Positions 51,895-62,000 of a stretch of 64,000 nucleotides of DNA are shown piece after piece (position 1 is the stretch's first letter; every line of letters starts with the position of its first letter). This DNA is from Lichenicoccus sp964245755. Lineage in GTDB: Bacteria > Pseudomonadota > Alphaproteobacteria > Acetobacterales > Acetobacteraceae. The stretch lies in the NCBI GenBank assembly GCA_964245755.1, contig CAXTNV010000002.1, forward strand, positions 6,193 through 70,192. Direction: 5' to 3'. Under the pieces are notes generated by a model. The model did no database searches and was not told where the DNA came from. It saw only the letters and a list, made by a program, of their open reading frames with translations. The translations under genes and the position numbers were made by a program.

Positions 51895-52334
51895 AGGACC
51901 CGGTCCGCGTCGGTGAAGCGCGCGTGCACCGGACTGTCGATGTCCAGCACGCCGAGCAGCCGTCCCTCCCGGAGCAACGGCACCACGATCTCGGATCGGG
52001 AGGCTGCGTCGCAGGCGATGTGGCCGGGAAAGGCATGGACGTCCGCGACCACGATGCTCTCGCGTCGCTCGGCCGCGGTGCCGCAGACGCCGCGGCCCAT
52101 CCCGATGCGCACGCACGCGACGCGGCCCTGGAACGGTCCGAGCACCAGCTCCTCACCGCGCAGGAAGTAGAAACCCGCCCAGTTGACCTCCGGCAGCCGC
52201 TCGAACAGCAGGGCAGCGGTGTTGGCAGCGTTGGCGATCAGGTCGGTCTCGCCATCGAGCATGCCGCGCAACGCGTCGATCAGATCATCCTGGCCTGATT
52301 GCGAAGTCGGCTCCTGCACGAGACGTACTCCCAC
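51849..52334 (-). CDS. msrC: Free methionine-(R)-sulfoxide reductase (GAF-domain fRMsr)
   Basis: 161 residues from GTG 52334. A single GAF domain with VNWAGFYFLRGEELVLGPFQG and the three reaction cysteines C74 (ACVRIG), C84 (GVCG) and C108 (HIACDA), spaced as in the E. coli enzyme. It reduces free Met-R-sulfoxide and protects against oxidants. The 3' end abuts the NUDIX gene, another possible damage-control enzyme; both may be cotranscribed. tRNA-Arg(ACG) lies 77 bases upstream on the same strand. Confidence 0.9.
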   Translation of the reverse strand: MGVRLVQEPTSQSGQDDLIDALRGMLDGETDLIANAANTAALLFERLPEVNWAGFYFLRGEELVLGPFQGRVACVRIGMGRGVCGTAAERRESIVVADVHAFPGHIACDAASRSEIVVPLLREGRLLGVLDIDSPVHARFTDADRVLCEQVAALLMQASPP

Positions 52335-52411
52335 CTGCCGAAAATGATCGCGGGTCGGCCGGCCGAACGAGGTCCGGGGCCAAGGCGCAATCCACTGCCG
52401 GATGTCGGTTC

Positions 52412-52488
52412 TGGCGCACCCGGAAAGACTCGAACTTCCAACCCCCAGATTCGTAGTCTGGTGCTCTATCCAATTGAGCTACGGGTGC
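52412..52488 (-). tRNA. tRNA-Arg (anticodon ACG)
   Basis: 77 bases with encoded CCA. Acceptor GCACCCG/CGGGTGC, D-arm TAGCTCAATTGGATAGAGC, anticodon stem CCAGA/TCTGG with loop CTACGAA (anticodon ACG, to be deaminated to ICG), T-arm GGAAG-TTCGAGT-CTTTC containing one G-T-type mismatch. It reads CGU/CGC/CGA. Confidence 0.96.
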
Positions 52489-52548
52489 CACCGTGGGCGC
52501 GGAATTAACCCACATGACCGGGCGGTGCAACCCCCTCGGGCGGCCCGC

Positions 52549-52956
52549 TCAGTGGCCGAACGCGCGCTGCAGCGGTCGATCCTTCGGACGCTCGAGCCGG
52601 ATCTCCGCCCGGCAGGTCGGGGTGCCGTAGACGCCCGTGATCGCCTTGCCGTCGGGGTGACCTTCGAACACCATCGGCACCGGCTTGTGGTCCACTCCCG
52701 GCAGGCTGAGCTGCGCGTGCAGGCGGCCCGGGTTGGTGCCGCGCCTGCCGTGCAGCACCAGCGCGCCGTCCGCCGGCGCGAAGCTCAGCCGCTCGCGATC
52801 TATCACCAGCGTCGAGCCTCGCTGTTCCGGACAGCTGCCCTGCAGCGTGTGCAGGGTGCCGGTCCAGCGGCCGATGAGGTCGGGTGCCGCGCGCGCGGCC
52901 CCGGTCGAGGTCAGGCCCGACAGCGCGATGCTGACGAGGAGGAACGGCAGGCGCAT
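52549..52956 (-). CDS. Small secreted hypothetical protein
   Basis: 135 residues from ATG 52956. Signal peptide RLPFLLVSIALSGLTSTGAARA; mature part APDLIGRWTGTLHTLQGSCPEQRG, LVIDRERLSFAPADGALVLHGRRG and ITGVYGTPTCRAEIRLERP. Two cysteines could pair. The beta-rich pattern looks like a lipocalin-like or small-molecule-binding domain, but no family is recognised. Divergent from guaA. Confidence 0.7.
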   Translation of the reverse strand: MRLPFLLVSIALSGLTSTGAARAAPDLIGRWTGTLHTLQGSCPEQRGSTLVIDRERLSFAPADGALVLHGRRGTNPGRLHAQLSLPGVDHKPVPMVFEGHPDGKAITGVYGTPTCRAEIRLERPKDRPLQRAFGH

Positions 52957-53109
52957 GACGGGATCCGGTGCTGCTCGAGGCCGGTCGGAAGGTAGGCCGC
53001 TTGCCGGAAGCCTGCCAGCCGCAGCCGATGCTTGCGCGCCGCCGGGCTTCCATGCTGCAAGCCGGATGCCAGGCCTGCTCCCGCGTTCCGCCCGTCGAAA
53101 GCAACCGAG

Positions 53110-54681
53110 ATGAATGTGCTGCAACGAACCCCGCACGACGATCGCGTCCTGATCCTGGATTTCGGCAGCCAGGTAACCCAGCTGATCGCCCGCCGGGTGC
53201 GCGAGAGCGGCGTCTACTGCGAGATCTGGCCCTACGCCGCGACGATCGAGCGGATACGCACGTTCGCGCCGCGCGGGATCATCCTCTCCGGCGGTCCCTC
53301 CAGCGTTCCCGAGGCGGGCTCACCGCGCGCGCCGGAGGAGGTGTTCGCGCTCGGCGTGCCGGTGCTCGGCATCTGCTACGGGCAGATGGTGATGTGCGCC
53401 CAGCTCGGCGGCGACGTGCTCTCCTCGGAGCATCGCGAGTTCGGCCGGGCACACGTCGACATCCTCGAGGACTCCGCCCTGCTGCGCGGCACCTGGGAGC
53501 GCGGCGGCCGCGAGCAGGTGTGGATGAGCCACGGCGACCGGGTCAGCCGCCTGCCGCCGGGGTTCCGGGCGGTCGCGGTCAGCGAGGGCGCGCCGTACGC
53601 CATCATCGCCGACGAGGAGCGCCGGCTGTACGGCCTGATGTTTCATCCCGAGGTGGTGCACACGCCCCATGGGGCGGCGTTGCTGCGCAACTTCACCCAC
53701 GAGGTCGCCGGCTGCCGCGGCACCTGGACCATGGCCGGGTTCCGCGACATGGAGATCGCGCGCATCCGCGAGCAGGTCGGCACGTCGCGGGTGATCTGCG
53801 GCCTCTCGGGCGGCGTCGATTCCTCGGTCGCGGCGGTGCTGATCCATGCGGCGATCGGCGAGCAGCTCACCTGCATCTTCGTCGATCACGGCATGCTGCG
53901 CGCGGGTGAGGGCGAGGAGGTGGTCCGCACCTTCCGCGACCGCTTCAACATCAAGCTGGTGCATCGCGACGCGAGCGAGCTGTTCCTGTCGGCGCTGCAA
54001 GGCGTCACCGACCCCGAGACCAAGCGCAAGACCATCGGCAGGCTGTTCATCGACGTGTTCGACGAGGAGGCGCGAAAGCTCGGCGGCGCGGACTTCCTCG
54101 CCCAGGGCACGCTGTATCCGGACGTGATCGAGAGCGTCAGCTTCACCGGCGGGCCGTCGGTGACGATCAAGTCGCACCACAACGTGGGCGGCCTGCCCGA
54201 GCGCATGCGCATGAAGCTGGTCGAGCCGCTGCGCGAGCTGTTCAAGGACGAGGTACGTGCACTCGGGCGCGAGCTCGGCATCCCGCACAGCATCGTCGGA
54301 CGGCATCCGTTCCCTGGCCCGGGCCTGGCGATCCGCATCCCCGGCGCGCTGTCGCGCGACGGCCTGGCGCTGCTGCGACGCGTCGACAGCATCTTCCTCG
54401 AGGAGATCCGCGCCGCCGGCCTGTACGACGCGATCTGGCAGGCGTTCGCGGTGCTGCTGCCGGTGCGCACCGTCGGCGTCATGGGCGACGGCCGCACCTA
54501 CGACCAGGCATGCGCCTTGCGCGCGGTGACCAGCACCGACGGCATGACGGCGGACGTCTATCCGTTCGACATGGGCTTCCTGAACCGCGTCTCCGGACGG
54601 ATCGTCAACGAGGTGCGCGGCATCAACCGGGTGACCTACGACATCACCTCCAAGCCTCCCGGCACGATCGAGTGGGAATGA
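53110..54681 (+). CDS. guaA: GMP synthase (glutamine-hydrolysing)
   Basis: 523 residues, normal length. N-terminal glutamine amidotransferase with VLILDFGSQVTQLIARRVRE, the nucleophile in GICYGQMVM and catalytic His/Glu in FHPEVVHTPHG. ATP-pyrophosphatase domain with CGLSGGVDSSVAA, then the dimerisation domain HPFPGPGLAIRIPG and the C-terminal YDITSKPPGTIEWE. It converts XMP to GMP in purine synthesis. The ATG has CCGAG upstream only; the family N-terminus supports this start. Confidence 0.97.
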   Translation: MNVLQRTPHDDRVLILDFGSQVTQLIARRVRESGVYCEIWPYAATIERIRTFAPRGIILSGGPSSVPEAGSPRAPEEVFALGVPVLGICYGQMVMCAQLGGDVLSSEHREFGRAHVDILEDSALLRGTWERGGREQVWMSHGDRVSRLPPGFRAVAVSEGAPYAIIADEERRLYGLMFHPEVVHTPHGAALLRNFTHEVAGCRGTWTMAGFRDMEIARIREQVGTSRVICGLSGGVDSSVAAVLIHAAIGEQLTCIFVDHGMLRAGEGEEVVRTFRDRFNIKLVHRDASELFLSALQGVTDPETKRKTIGRLFIDVFDEEARKLGGADFLAQGTLYPDVIESVSFTGGPSVTIKSHHNVGGLPERMRMKLVEPLRELFKDEVRALGRELGIPHSIVGRHPFPGPGLAIRIPGALSRDGLALLRRVDSIFLEEIRAAGLYDAIWQAFAVLLPVRTVGVMGDGRTYDQACALRAVTSTDGMTADVYPFDMGFLNRVSGRIVNEVRGINRVTYDITSKPPGTIEWE

Positions 54682-54954
54682 ACCGAGGTCGCTCGCCGGC
54701 TACCTATCAGTCGCGTGCATGGCGATGGCGAACGGTCGATGCCGCTCGCGCGACACTCGAGCAGCTCTCCCGCAACCGTCGTCAACGCGGCGGTGCTCGA
54801 TGCATGGATCTGGTTTAAGCATTCCAAGCGCATGCCTCGCCGACCTGCGTCCGCGACCAAGCACCCGATCGGCTGCCCGCGGAACATCGGCGCCCGTCGA
54901 GTGTTGGGTGCGGGTCCCGGGAAAGATGGCCCGGAACGCTGCGAGGATGCACTC
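54682..54954. other. Intergenic region without a supported gene
   Basis: About 270 bases between guaA and the DUF892 gene. Open frames on the plus strand read as low-complexity Arg/Ser sequence with no recognisable domain. The ribosome-binding site of the next gene (GAGG) lies at its end. Confidence 0.5.
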
Positions 54955-55431
54955 ATGAGCGACGACAATCTGAAGAAGCTGATCGGGTATGGGCTTTCGG
55001 CCATGCAGGCCGGCAGCGCCATCGCGGCCAAGGCCACGGACGAGATCGGCAACGCTGCGTCACACCCTGCATTGAAGGAGAGGCTGGAGCGGGGCAACCA
55101 CGTATCGAAGCAGTGGGCCGAGCGGATCGACGGCTCGCTGCAGCAGCTGGGCAGCGGCGGGCCGCAGGAGAACCCGATCCTGCAGGCGCTCTACATGAAG
55201 ACCCGCGAGACGATCGAGCAGGCGTCCGACGCCAGGTCGCGCGACTTGGGCATCGTCGCGTGCGGGCAGATCGGCCTGCACTACTGGATCACGACATTCA
55301 GCACGGCCGCCAACTACGCCAAGCATCTCGGCATGGAGGACATCGCGCGCAACATGAAGGCGTCCTCCGACGAGGCGAAGCAGGCCGATGAGCAGCTCAC
55401 TGCGGTCGCGGAGGATCTGCTGCACGGTTGA
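54955..55431 (+). CDS. DUF892 (YciF/YciE-like) ferritin-like protein
   Basis: 158 residues from ATG 54955, with GAGG about ten bases upstream. A helical protein with the ferritin-like pattern: LKKLIGYGLSAMQAG, ALKERLERGNHVSKQWAERIDGSL, DLGIVACGQIGLHYWITTFSTAANYAKHLG and DEAKQADEQLTAVAE. The family occurs in stress regulons and may bind a di-metal or radical centre; typical Glu/His ligands are partly present. No activity is established. Confidence 0.82.
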   Translation: MSDDNLKKLIGYGLSAMQAGSAIAAKATDEIGNAASHPALKERLERGNHVSKQWAERIDGSLQQLGSGGPQENPILQALYMKTRETIEQASDARSRDLGIVACGQIGLHYWITTFSTAANYAKHLGMEDIARNMKASSDEAKQADEQLTAVAEDLLHG

Positions 55432-55585
55432 GACGGACGCTCCCGGCTCCGCTCGCAGTACCTGCGGAGTTTGATCCGGTGACGGCAACGTAAGTCGCGT
55501 GCCGTTGCCGCCCGGGTTCCGGCGGTGCCTGCGAGCCGCGCCGGACGAGCGGTCCGCGCTCTGTCGCCGCCGCACCGCTCGGTGG

Positions 55586-58500
55586 TCAGGGCCGCGCTGC
55601 CACGGCACGCAGCCGGGCGCGGCCCTGTCGCAGCCGGTCAAGATACAGGTAGACGATGGGCGTGGTGTAGAGGGTCAGTGCCTGGCTCACGATGAGTCCG
55701 CCCACGATCGAGATCCCCAGCGGCTGACGCAGCTCGCTGCCTTCGCCGAAGCTGAAGCACAGCGGCAGTGCGCCCAGCAACGCGGCACTCGTGGTCATCA
55801 TGATCGGGCGGAAGCGCATCACCGCCGCATGGAAGATCGCCTCGCGGCTGTCCATCCCGTCCTCGCGCTCCGCCTGCAGCGCGAAGTCGATCATCAGGAT
55901 CGCGTTCTTCTTGACGATGCCGATAAGCAGGATCATGCCGATCAGGGCGATGATGGTGAACGGGATCCGGAACAGGATCAGCGCCAGCACTGCCCCGACC
56001 CCCGCCGAAGGCAGTGTGGACAGGATCGTGATCGGGTGCACGAAGCTCTCGTACAGGATCCCCAGCACGATGTAGATCGCGGCAAGTGCGGCGAGCACCA
56101 GGACCTGCTCGTTGGCGAGGGATTGCCGATACACCTGCGCGGTGCCGGCGAAGCCGCCGGTGAGGTCCGCGGGTAGCCGGACCGCCTGCACCGCGCGCCC
56201 GATCGCCGCCGTCGCGTCACTCAGAGACTTGCCGGGCGGCAGGTTGAACGAGATCGTGCTCGCCACGAACTGGCTCTGGTGGTTGACCGCGAGCGGCGTG
56301 TGGCCGGGCGCGTAGCGCGCCACCGCCGAGAGCGGCACCATCGTCTCGGCCGCGGTGGCGACCGCGGCACCGCTGGAGGCGCTGCCCTTGCCGGTGGTGG
56401 CGATCGCCGCCTGCGCCGCGGTGCGCACCGCGTTGTTCGAGGCTGAACTGGCGGTGCCCGTCGTCGTGCNNNNNNNNNNNNNNNNNNNNNNNNNNNNNNN
56501 NNNNNNNNNNNNNNNNNNNNNNNNNNNNNNNNNNNNNNNNNNNNNNNNNNNNNNNNNNNNNNNNNNNNNGTTCGCCGCTGAGGCGACGGAGGAGGAGCGC
56601 GTGGTGGTGACCGGTGCGGTCGCGGTCACGGATGCGGTGGTGACGCCGGTCGCCGACCCTGCGCTGACCGATCCGGCGCTGAGTGCGCTGGTCTGCGAGC
56701 CGCTCGGCTGCGCGCCGGATGTACTGATCCAGACCTGCCTGAGCATGGAAGGGCGCTGCCAGTACTGCGGCGCCACCTCCATCACCACGTGATACTGGTT
56801 CAGCGCGTTGTAGATCGTCGACACCGAACGTTGCCCGAACGCGTCGTACAGCGTGTTGTCGATCTGGTACATGGTCAGGCCGAGCCGCGACGCGGTGTCG
56901 CGGTCGACGACCAGGTTGGTCTCCATTCCGTTCTGCTGCTGGTCGGAGTTCAGATCGGTGAAGGTGTGATCGTGCTCGAGCGCCGCCAGCAGCTTCGGCG
57001 CCCATTGCTGCACCTCGGCGGCGTTGTCGCCCAGCACGGTGTACTGGTACTCGGCGTTGCTCTGCCGAGCGCCGACCCGGATGTCCTGCACCGGCTGCAG
57101 GAACAGCCTGCCTCCCGGCACCTGCCCTAGCTTGCGGCGCAGCCGCGCGATCACCTGTGCGATGCCGACTCGCTGGCGCAACGGCTTGAGCGAGATGTAG
57201 AGCGTTCCGGTATTGGTCTGCGCCGAGGCGCCGCCGCTGCCCGATCCGGTCGAGCCGACCACGTCCTGCACCGCCGGATCGGCGTGCACGATCGCCATCA
57301 TCTGCGTGAACTTCCTGCTCATCAGCTGGAACGAGATGCCCTGGTCGGCCTGCAGGCTGCCGATCATCCGTCCGGTATCCTCCTCCGGGAAGAAGCCCTT
57401 CGGGATGATCGTGATCAGCCACACGTTCAGCGCGACCGTGGCGAGCAGCAGCAACAGCACCAGGAGGCTGTGGTCCAGCGCCAGCTTCAGCGTGCGCGCG
57501 TAGCCGTCCTGCAGGCGGGTGAACAGGCTCCGCCGGCGCACCACCGCCGGCGCGCCGCCCGCGCGCAGGAACAGCGCGCACATCATCGGCGTCGCGGTGA
57601 GCGAGATCACCATCGACACCAGGATCGCCACCGACAGCGTCATCGCGAACTCGCGGAACAGCCGGCCGACGATGCCGCCCATCAGCAGGATCGGCAGGAA
57701 CACCGCGATCAGCGACAGCGTGATGGAGATCACGGTGAAGCCGACCTCGCGCGCGCCGCGCAGGGCGGCCTGGATGCGCGGCACGCCGTCCTCGAGATGG
57801 CGCGAGATGTTCTCCAGCACCACGATCGCGTCATCGACCACGAAGCCGGTGGCGATGGTGAGCGCCATCAGCGACAGGTTGTCGAGCGAGTAGCCCAGCA
57901 GGTACATGACGCCGAAGGTGCCGATGATCGAGACCGGCACCGCCACCGCCGGGATTAGCGTGGCGCGGCCGTTGCGCAGGAAGGCGTAGACCACACCGAC
58001 CACCAGCAGCATCGCGATCAGCAGCGTGCGCTGGGTGTCGTTCAGCGCCGAGCGGATGGTGGTCGAGCGGTCCGAGGCGAAGGTGATGTCGAGGTCGGTC
58101 GGCAGCGCCGCCTTCAGGCGCGGCACCGCGGCGCGCACCCCGTCGATGGTGGTGATGATGTTCGCACCCGGCTGGCGGAAGATGATCACCAGCACCGCCG
58201 GACGACCGTCCGCCAGCCCGAGGTTGCGCAGGTCCTGGACGGAATCCTGCACGTCGGCGATGTCCGACAGGCGCACCGCGTCGCCGTTGCGGTAGGCGAC
58301 GATCAGCGGCCTGTAGTCGGCGGCACGGTTCGACTGGTCGTTGGTGCTGATCTGCCAGCGCCGCGCGCCGAGCTCGACGTCGCCCTTCGGGCTGTTCGCG
58401 TTGGCGCTCGACAGCGCCGAGCGGACATCCTCCAGGCCGATGCCGGCATGGAACAAAGCCAGCGGATCCAGCTCCACCCGCACCGCCGGCAGCGCCGCAC

Positions 58501-59035
58501 CGCTGATGATCACCTGGCCGACGCCGTCGATCTGCGAGAGCTGCTGCTGCAGCACGGTGCTCGCCGCATCGTACATCTGGCCGCGCGTGAGCGTGCCCGA
58601 GGTCAGCGCCAGGATCAGCACCGGCGCGTCGGCCGGGTTCACCTTGCGATAGGTCGGCTGCGACAGCAGGTTTGCCGGCAGGTCGGCCTGGGCGGCGTTG
58701 ATCGCCGCCTGCACGTCGCGCGCCGCACCGTTGATGTCGCGGTCGAGCCCGAACTGCAGCGTGATCCGGGTCTGCCCGATCTGGCTCTGCGAGGTGATCT
58801 CGGTGACGTCGGCGATCTCGCCCAGGTGCCGCTCGAGCGGAGCCGCCAGGCTGGTCGCGACCACGTCCGGACTGGCGCCGGGCAGCTGCGCCTGCACGCT
58901 GATGGTGGGGAAGTCGATCTCCGGCAGCGGCGACACCGGGAGCTTGGCGTAGCCGAGCACGCCGGCGAGCGCGATCGCGATCAGCAGCAGAGTCGTCGCC
59001 ACCGGCCGGGCGATGAACGGCGCCGAGATGTTCAA
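55586..59035 (-). CDS. mdtC: RND efflux permease, MdtC type, interrupted by a sequence gap
   Basis: About 1149 residues as written, including ~34 unknown across the N-run; typical length is ~1040. The N-terminus NISAPFIARPVATTLLLIAIALAGV, proton-relay TM4 GFVVDDAIVVLENI and C-terminal FRPIMMTTSAALLGALPL are those of MdtB/MdtC permeases. It starts on TTG, with GGCGGA upstream. A Ser/Thr/Ala-rich insertion (TSALSAGSVSAGSATG... and ...TTGTASSASNN) surrounds the gap in the periplasmic region just before MVPLSAVARY; relatives lack it or have it shorter. The frame is open on both sides. It forms a heterotrimer with MdtB. Confidence 0.9.
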   Translation of the reverse strand: MNISAPFIARPVATTLLLIAIALAGVLGYAKLPVSPLPEIDFPTISVQAQLPGASPDVVATSLAAPLERHLGEIADVTEITSQSQIGQTRITLQFGLDRDINGAARDVQAAINAAQADLPANLLSQPTYRKVNPADAPVLILALTSGTLTRGQMYDAASTVLQQQLSQIDGVGQVIISGAALPAVRVELDPLALFHAGIGLEDVRSALSSANANSPKGDVELGARRWQISTNDQSNRAADYRPLIVAYRNGDAVRLSDIADVQDSVQDLRNLGLADGRPAVLVIIFRQPGANIITTIDGVRAAVPRLKAALPTDLDITFASDRSTTIRSALNDTQRTLLIAMLLVVGVVYAFLRNGRATLIPAVAVPVSIIGTFGVMYLLGYSLDNLSLMALTIATGFVVDDAIVVLENISRHLEDGVPRIQAALRGAREVGFTVISITLSLIAVFLPILLMGGIVGRLFREFAMTLSVAILVSMVISLTATPMMCALFLRAGGAPAVVRRRSLFTRLQDGYARTLKLALDHSLLVLLLLLATVALNVWLITIIPKGFFPEEDTGRMIGSLQADQGISFQLMSRKFTQMMAIVHADPAVQDVVGSTGSGSGGASAQTNTGTLYISLKPLRQRVGIAQVIARLRRKLGQVPGGRLFLQPVQDIRVGARQSNAEYQYTVLGDNAAEVQQWAPKLLAALEHDHTFTDLNSDQQQNGMETNLVVDRDTASRLGLTMYQIDNTLYDAFGQRSVSTIYNALNQYHVVMEVAPQYWQRPSMLRQVWISTSGAQPSGSQTSALSAGSVSAGSATGVTTASVTATAPVTTTRSSSVASAANXXXXXXXXXXXXXXXXXXXXXXXXXXXXXXXXXXTTTGTASSASNNAVRTAAQAAIATTGKGSASSGAAVATAAETMVPLSAVARYAPGHTPLAVNHQSQFVASTISFNLPPGKSLSDATAAIGRAVQAVRLPADLTGGFAGTAQVYRQSLANEQVLVLAALAAIYIVLGILYESFVHPITILSTLPSAGVGAVLALILFRIPFTIIALIGMILLIGIVKKNAILMIDFALQAEREDGMDSREAIFHAAVMRFRPIMMTTSAALLGALPLCFSFGEGSELRQPLGISIVGGLIVSQALTLYTTPIVYLYLDRLRQGRARLRAVAARP
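56470..56569. other. Scaffold gap (100 N)
   Basis: One hundred consecutive N inside mdtC, the usual placeholder for a gap of unknown size. Both flanks encode low-complexity Ser/Thr/Ala sequence, which explains a failed assembly. The true insertion length and frame continuity cannot be judged. Confidence 0.98.
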
Positions 59036-59042
59036 GTGCGCG

Positions 59043-59078
59043 TTCCGCCGGTCATTCCGCCCGTCATTCCGCCGGTGC
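59043..59078. repeat. 12-bp tandem repeat, three copies, at the mdtB-mdtC junction
   Basis: TTCCGCCGGTCA, TTCCGCCCGTCA and TTCCGCCGGTGC in tandem (plus strand). The minus-strand reading is GGCGGAATGAC repeated, spanning the mdtB stop and the mdtC leader; each unit has a GGCGGA that could act as a weak ribosome-binding site. Confidence 0.8.
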
Positions 59079-62000
59079 AGCCCCCGGACCCGGTCGGGCG
59101 TCTCCGGTGTCGCGGTTCGCCCGGCGGTGCAGCAGCCGCTCGGCGGCGTGGTCGAGGGCGAGGTAGATCACCGGGGTGGTGAACAGGGTGAGCAGCTGGC
59201 TGACCAGCAGGCCGCCGACGATGCACAGGCCGAGCGGGCGGCGCAGCTCCGAGCCGGCGCCGGTGCCGAGCATCAGCGGCAGCGCGCCGAGCATCGCCGC
59301 CAGCGTGGTCATCAGGATCGGCCGGAAGCGAAGCAGGCAGGCTTGGCGGATGGCGTCGCGCGGACTGAGTCCCTCCTCGCGTTCGGCGGCGAGCGCGAAG
59401 TCGATCATCATGATCGCGTTCTTCTTGACGATGCCGATCAGCAGGATGATGCCGATGATGCCGATGATGTCGAGATCCGCTCCGGTCAGCTGCAGCGCCA
59501 GCAGCGCGCCGATGCCCGCCGAGGGCAGCGTCGAGAGGATGGTGAGCGGGTGCAGGAAGCTCTCGTAGAGCACGCCGAGCACGATGTAGACCGCGACCAG
59601 GGCGGCGGCGATCAGCAGCAGCTCGTTGCCGAGCGATTTCTGGAACGCCGACAGCGCGCCTTGCGGCGCGGTCTGGAAGCTGTCCGGCAGGCCGATGTCG
59701 CGCTCGGCCTGCGAGATCGCGGCCACCGCGCTGTCGAGCGAGGCGCCCGGAGCCAGATTGAACGAGATCGAGGTGGAGGGAAACTGGCCGAGATGCTGAA
59801 TCTGCAGCGGTCCGGTGGTCTGCGACGGCTGCACGATCGCCGACAGCGGCACCTGTCCGGTGGTGGCGGTGGACGACGGCAGGTAGATCCCGGCGAGTGC
59901 GGCATCGAGGCTGCGCAGGTCGCCCAAGTCGGCGTTCAGGATCACCCGGTACTGGTTCGACTGGGTGTAGAGCGTGGAGGCGATGCGCTGGCCGAACACG
60001 TCATACAGCGCGTTGTCGATGCTGGACGGCGTGATGCCGAACCGTGCCGCGGTCTGCCGGTCGATCGTCATCTGCAGCACCCGCCCCTGGCGTGCCAGAT
60101 CGCTCGACACGTCGCGGAAATGCGGCACCCCGGCCAGCCGCGCCACCAGGCGGGGCACCCAGGCGTCGAACAGGCTCTGGTCCGGGTTCTCCAGGAAGAA
60201 CAGGTACTGGGCGCGCCCGACCGTGCTGTCGATGGTCAGGTCCTGCACCGGCTGCAGGGCGATGCGTATGCCGGCGAGCGGCTGTGTCTCCTGCTCCAGC
60301 CGGCGGATGATCGCGCTCGCATCGTCGCGCCGCTGGTCCCGCGGCCGCAGCGAGATCAGCATCCGGCCGCTGTTCAGCGTGGCGTTGGTGCCGTCGACGC
60401 CGATGAAGGAGGACAGGTCGACGACGTCCCGGTCGCGCAGGATCGCGTCCGCGATTGCCTGCTGCTTGCCCGCCATCGCGCCGAACGAGATGTCCTGCGC
60501 CGCGTACGAGATGCCCTGGATCAGGCCGGTATCCTGCACCGGGAAGAAGCCCTTCGGGATCTCCACGTATTGCACGCAGGTCAGCCCCAGCGTCAGCAGG
60601 GCGACGCCCAGCGTCAGGTTCTGGTGGTCCAGCACCCAGCCCAGCCCGCGGTCGTAGCGCCCGATGATCCACTCGAAGCCGCGCTCGGCGGCCAAGTCGA
60701 GCCGGTTGCGTCCCTGCGCCGGCCGGTGCTTGACCAGCAGCGCGCACAGCATCGGCACCAGGGTCAGCGAGACCACCGCCGAGATCACGATGGTCATCGC
60801 GAGCGTCACGGCGAACTCGTGGAACAGCCGGCCGACCACGTCGCCCATGAACAGCAGCGGGATCAGCACCGCGATCAGCGACACCGTCAGCGAGACGATG
60901 GTGAAGCCGATCTGCCCCGCACCCTTCAGCGCCGCCTGCATGCGGCTCTCGCCCATCTCGATGAAGCGGGCGATGTTCTCGATCATGACGATGGCGTCGT
61001 CGACCACGAAGCCGGTGGCGATGGTCAGCGACATCAGCGACAGGTTGTCGAGCGAGAAGCCGAGCAGGTACATCACCGCCAGGGTGCCGACCAGCGACAG
61101 CGGCACCGACAGGCTGGGGATCAGCGTCGCCGGCAGGTTGCGCAGGAAGACGAAGATCACCAGCACCACCAGCACGACGGCGAGCCCGAGCTCGAACTCC
61201 ACGTCGGCGATCGACGCCCGGATCGTGGTGGTCTGGTCGGAGAGCACCGCGACATCCACCGCGGGCGGCAGCGACTGCTGCAGCCTCGGCAGCAGCGCGC
61301 GTACCGAGCGCACCACCGCGATCACGTTCGACCCGGGCTGGCGCTGCACGTTGACGATGATCGCCGGCGTCCGGTTCGCCCACGCCGCGAGTTCGCTGTT
61401 CTCCGCGCCGTCGATCACCGAGGCCACGTCGGAGAGCCGCACCGCGCCGCCGTTCCTGTAGGCGACGATCAGCCGCCTGTACTCGGCCGAGCTCTGCAGC
61501 TGGTCGTTGTTGTTGATCGTGCTGTCCTGCGAGGGGCCGTCGAAGTTGCCCTTCGGGATGTCGGTGTTCTGGTTGGCGATGTCGGTGCGTATGTCGTCGA
61601 TCGGGATCCCGTAGGCGGCGAGTGCCCGCGGGTTCACCTGGATCCGCACCGAGGGGCGCTGCCCGCCGGCGATCGAGACCAGCCCGACCCCCGGGAGCTG
61701 CGCCAGCTTCTGCGCGATCCGCACGTCGGTCAGGTCCTCGACCTGGGTGAGTGAGAGCGTCTTCGAGCTGATGGCGAGCGAGATCACCGGGGTGTCGGCC
61801 GGGTTGACCTTGGCATAAACCGGCGGCGCCGGCAGGTCCGACGGCAGCAGGCTGGTGGCCGCGTTGATCGCCGCCTGCACCTCCTGCTCGGCGACGTCGA
61901 GCGACAGCGACAGGTCGAACTGCAGCGTGATCACCGAGGCGCCTGCGGAGCTGTTCGAGCTCATCTGCCCGAGCCCCGGCATCTCGCCGAACTGCCGCTC

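Noticed and set aside
59013..61754. A 913-codon plus-strand open frame opposite mdtB
   Set aside because: Antisense to a full-length, conserved RND permease; composition (Gln/Arg/His repeats) is typical of shadow frames.
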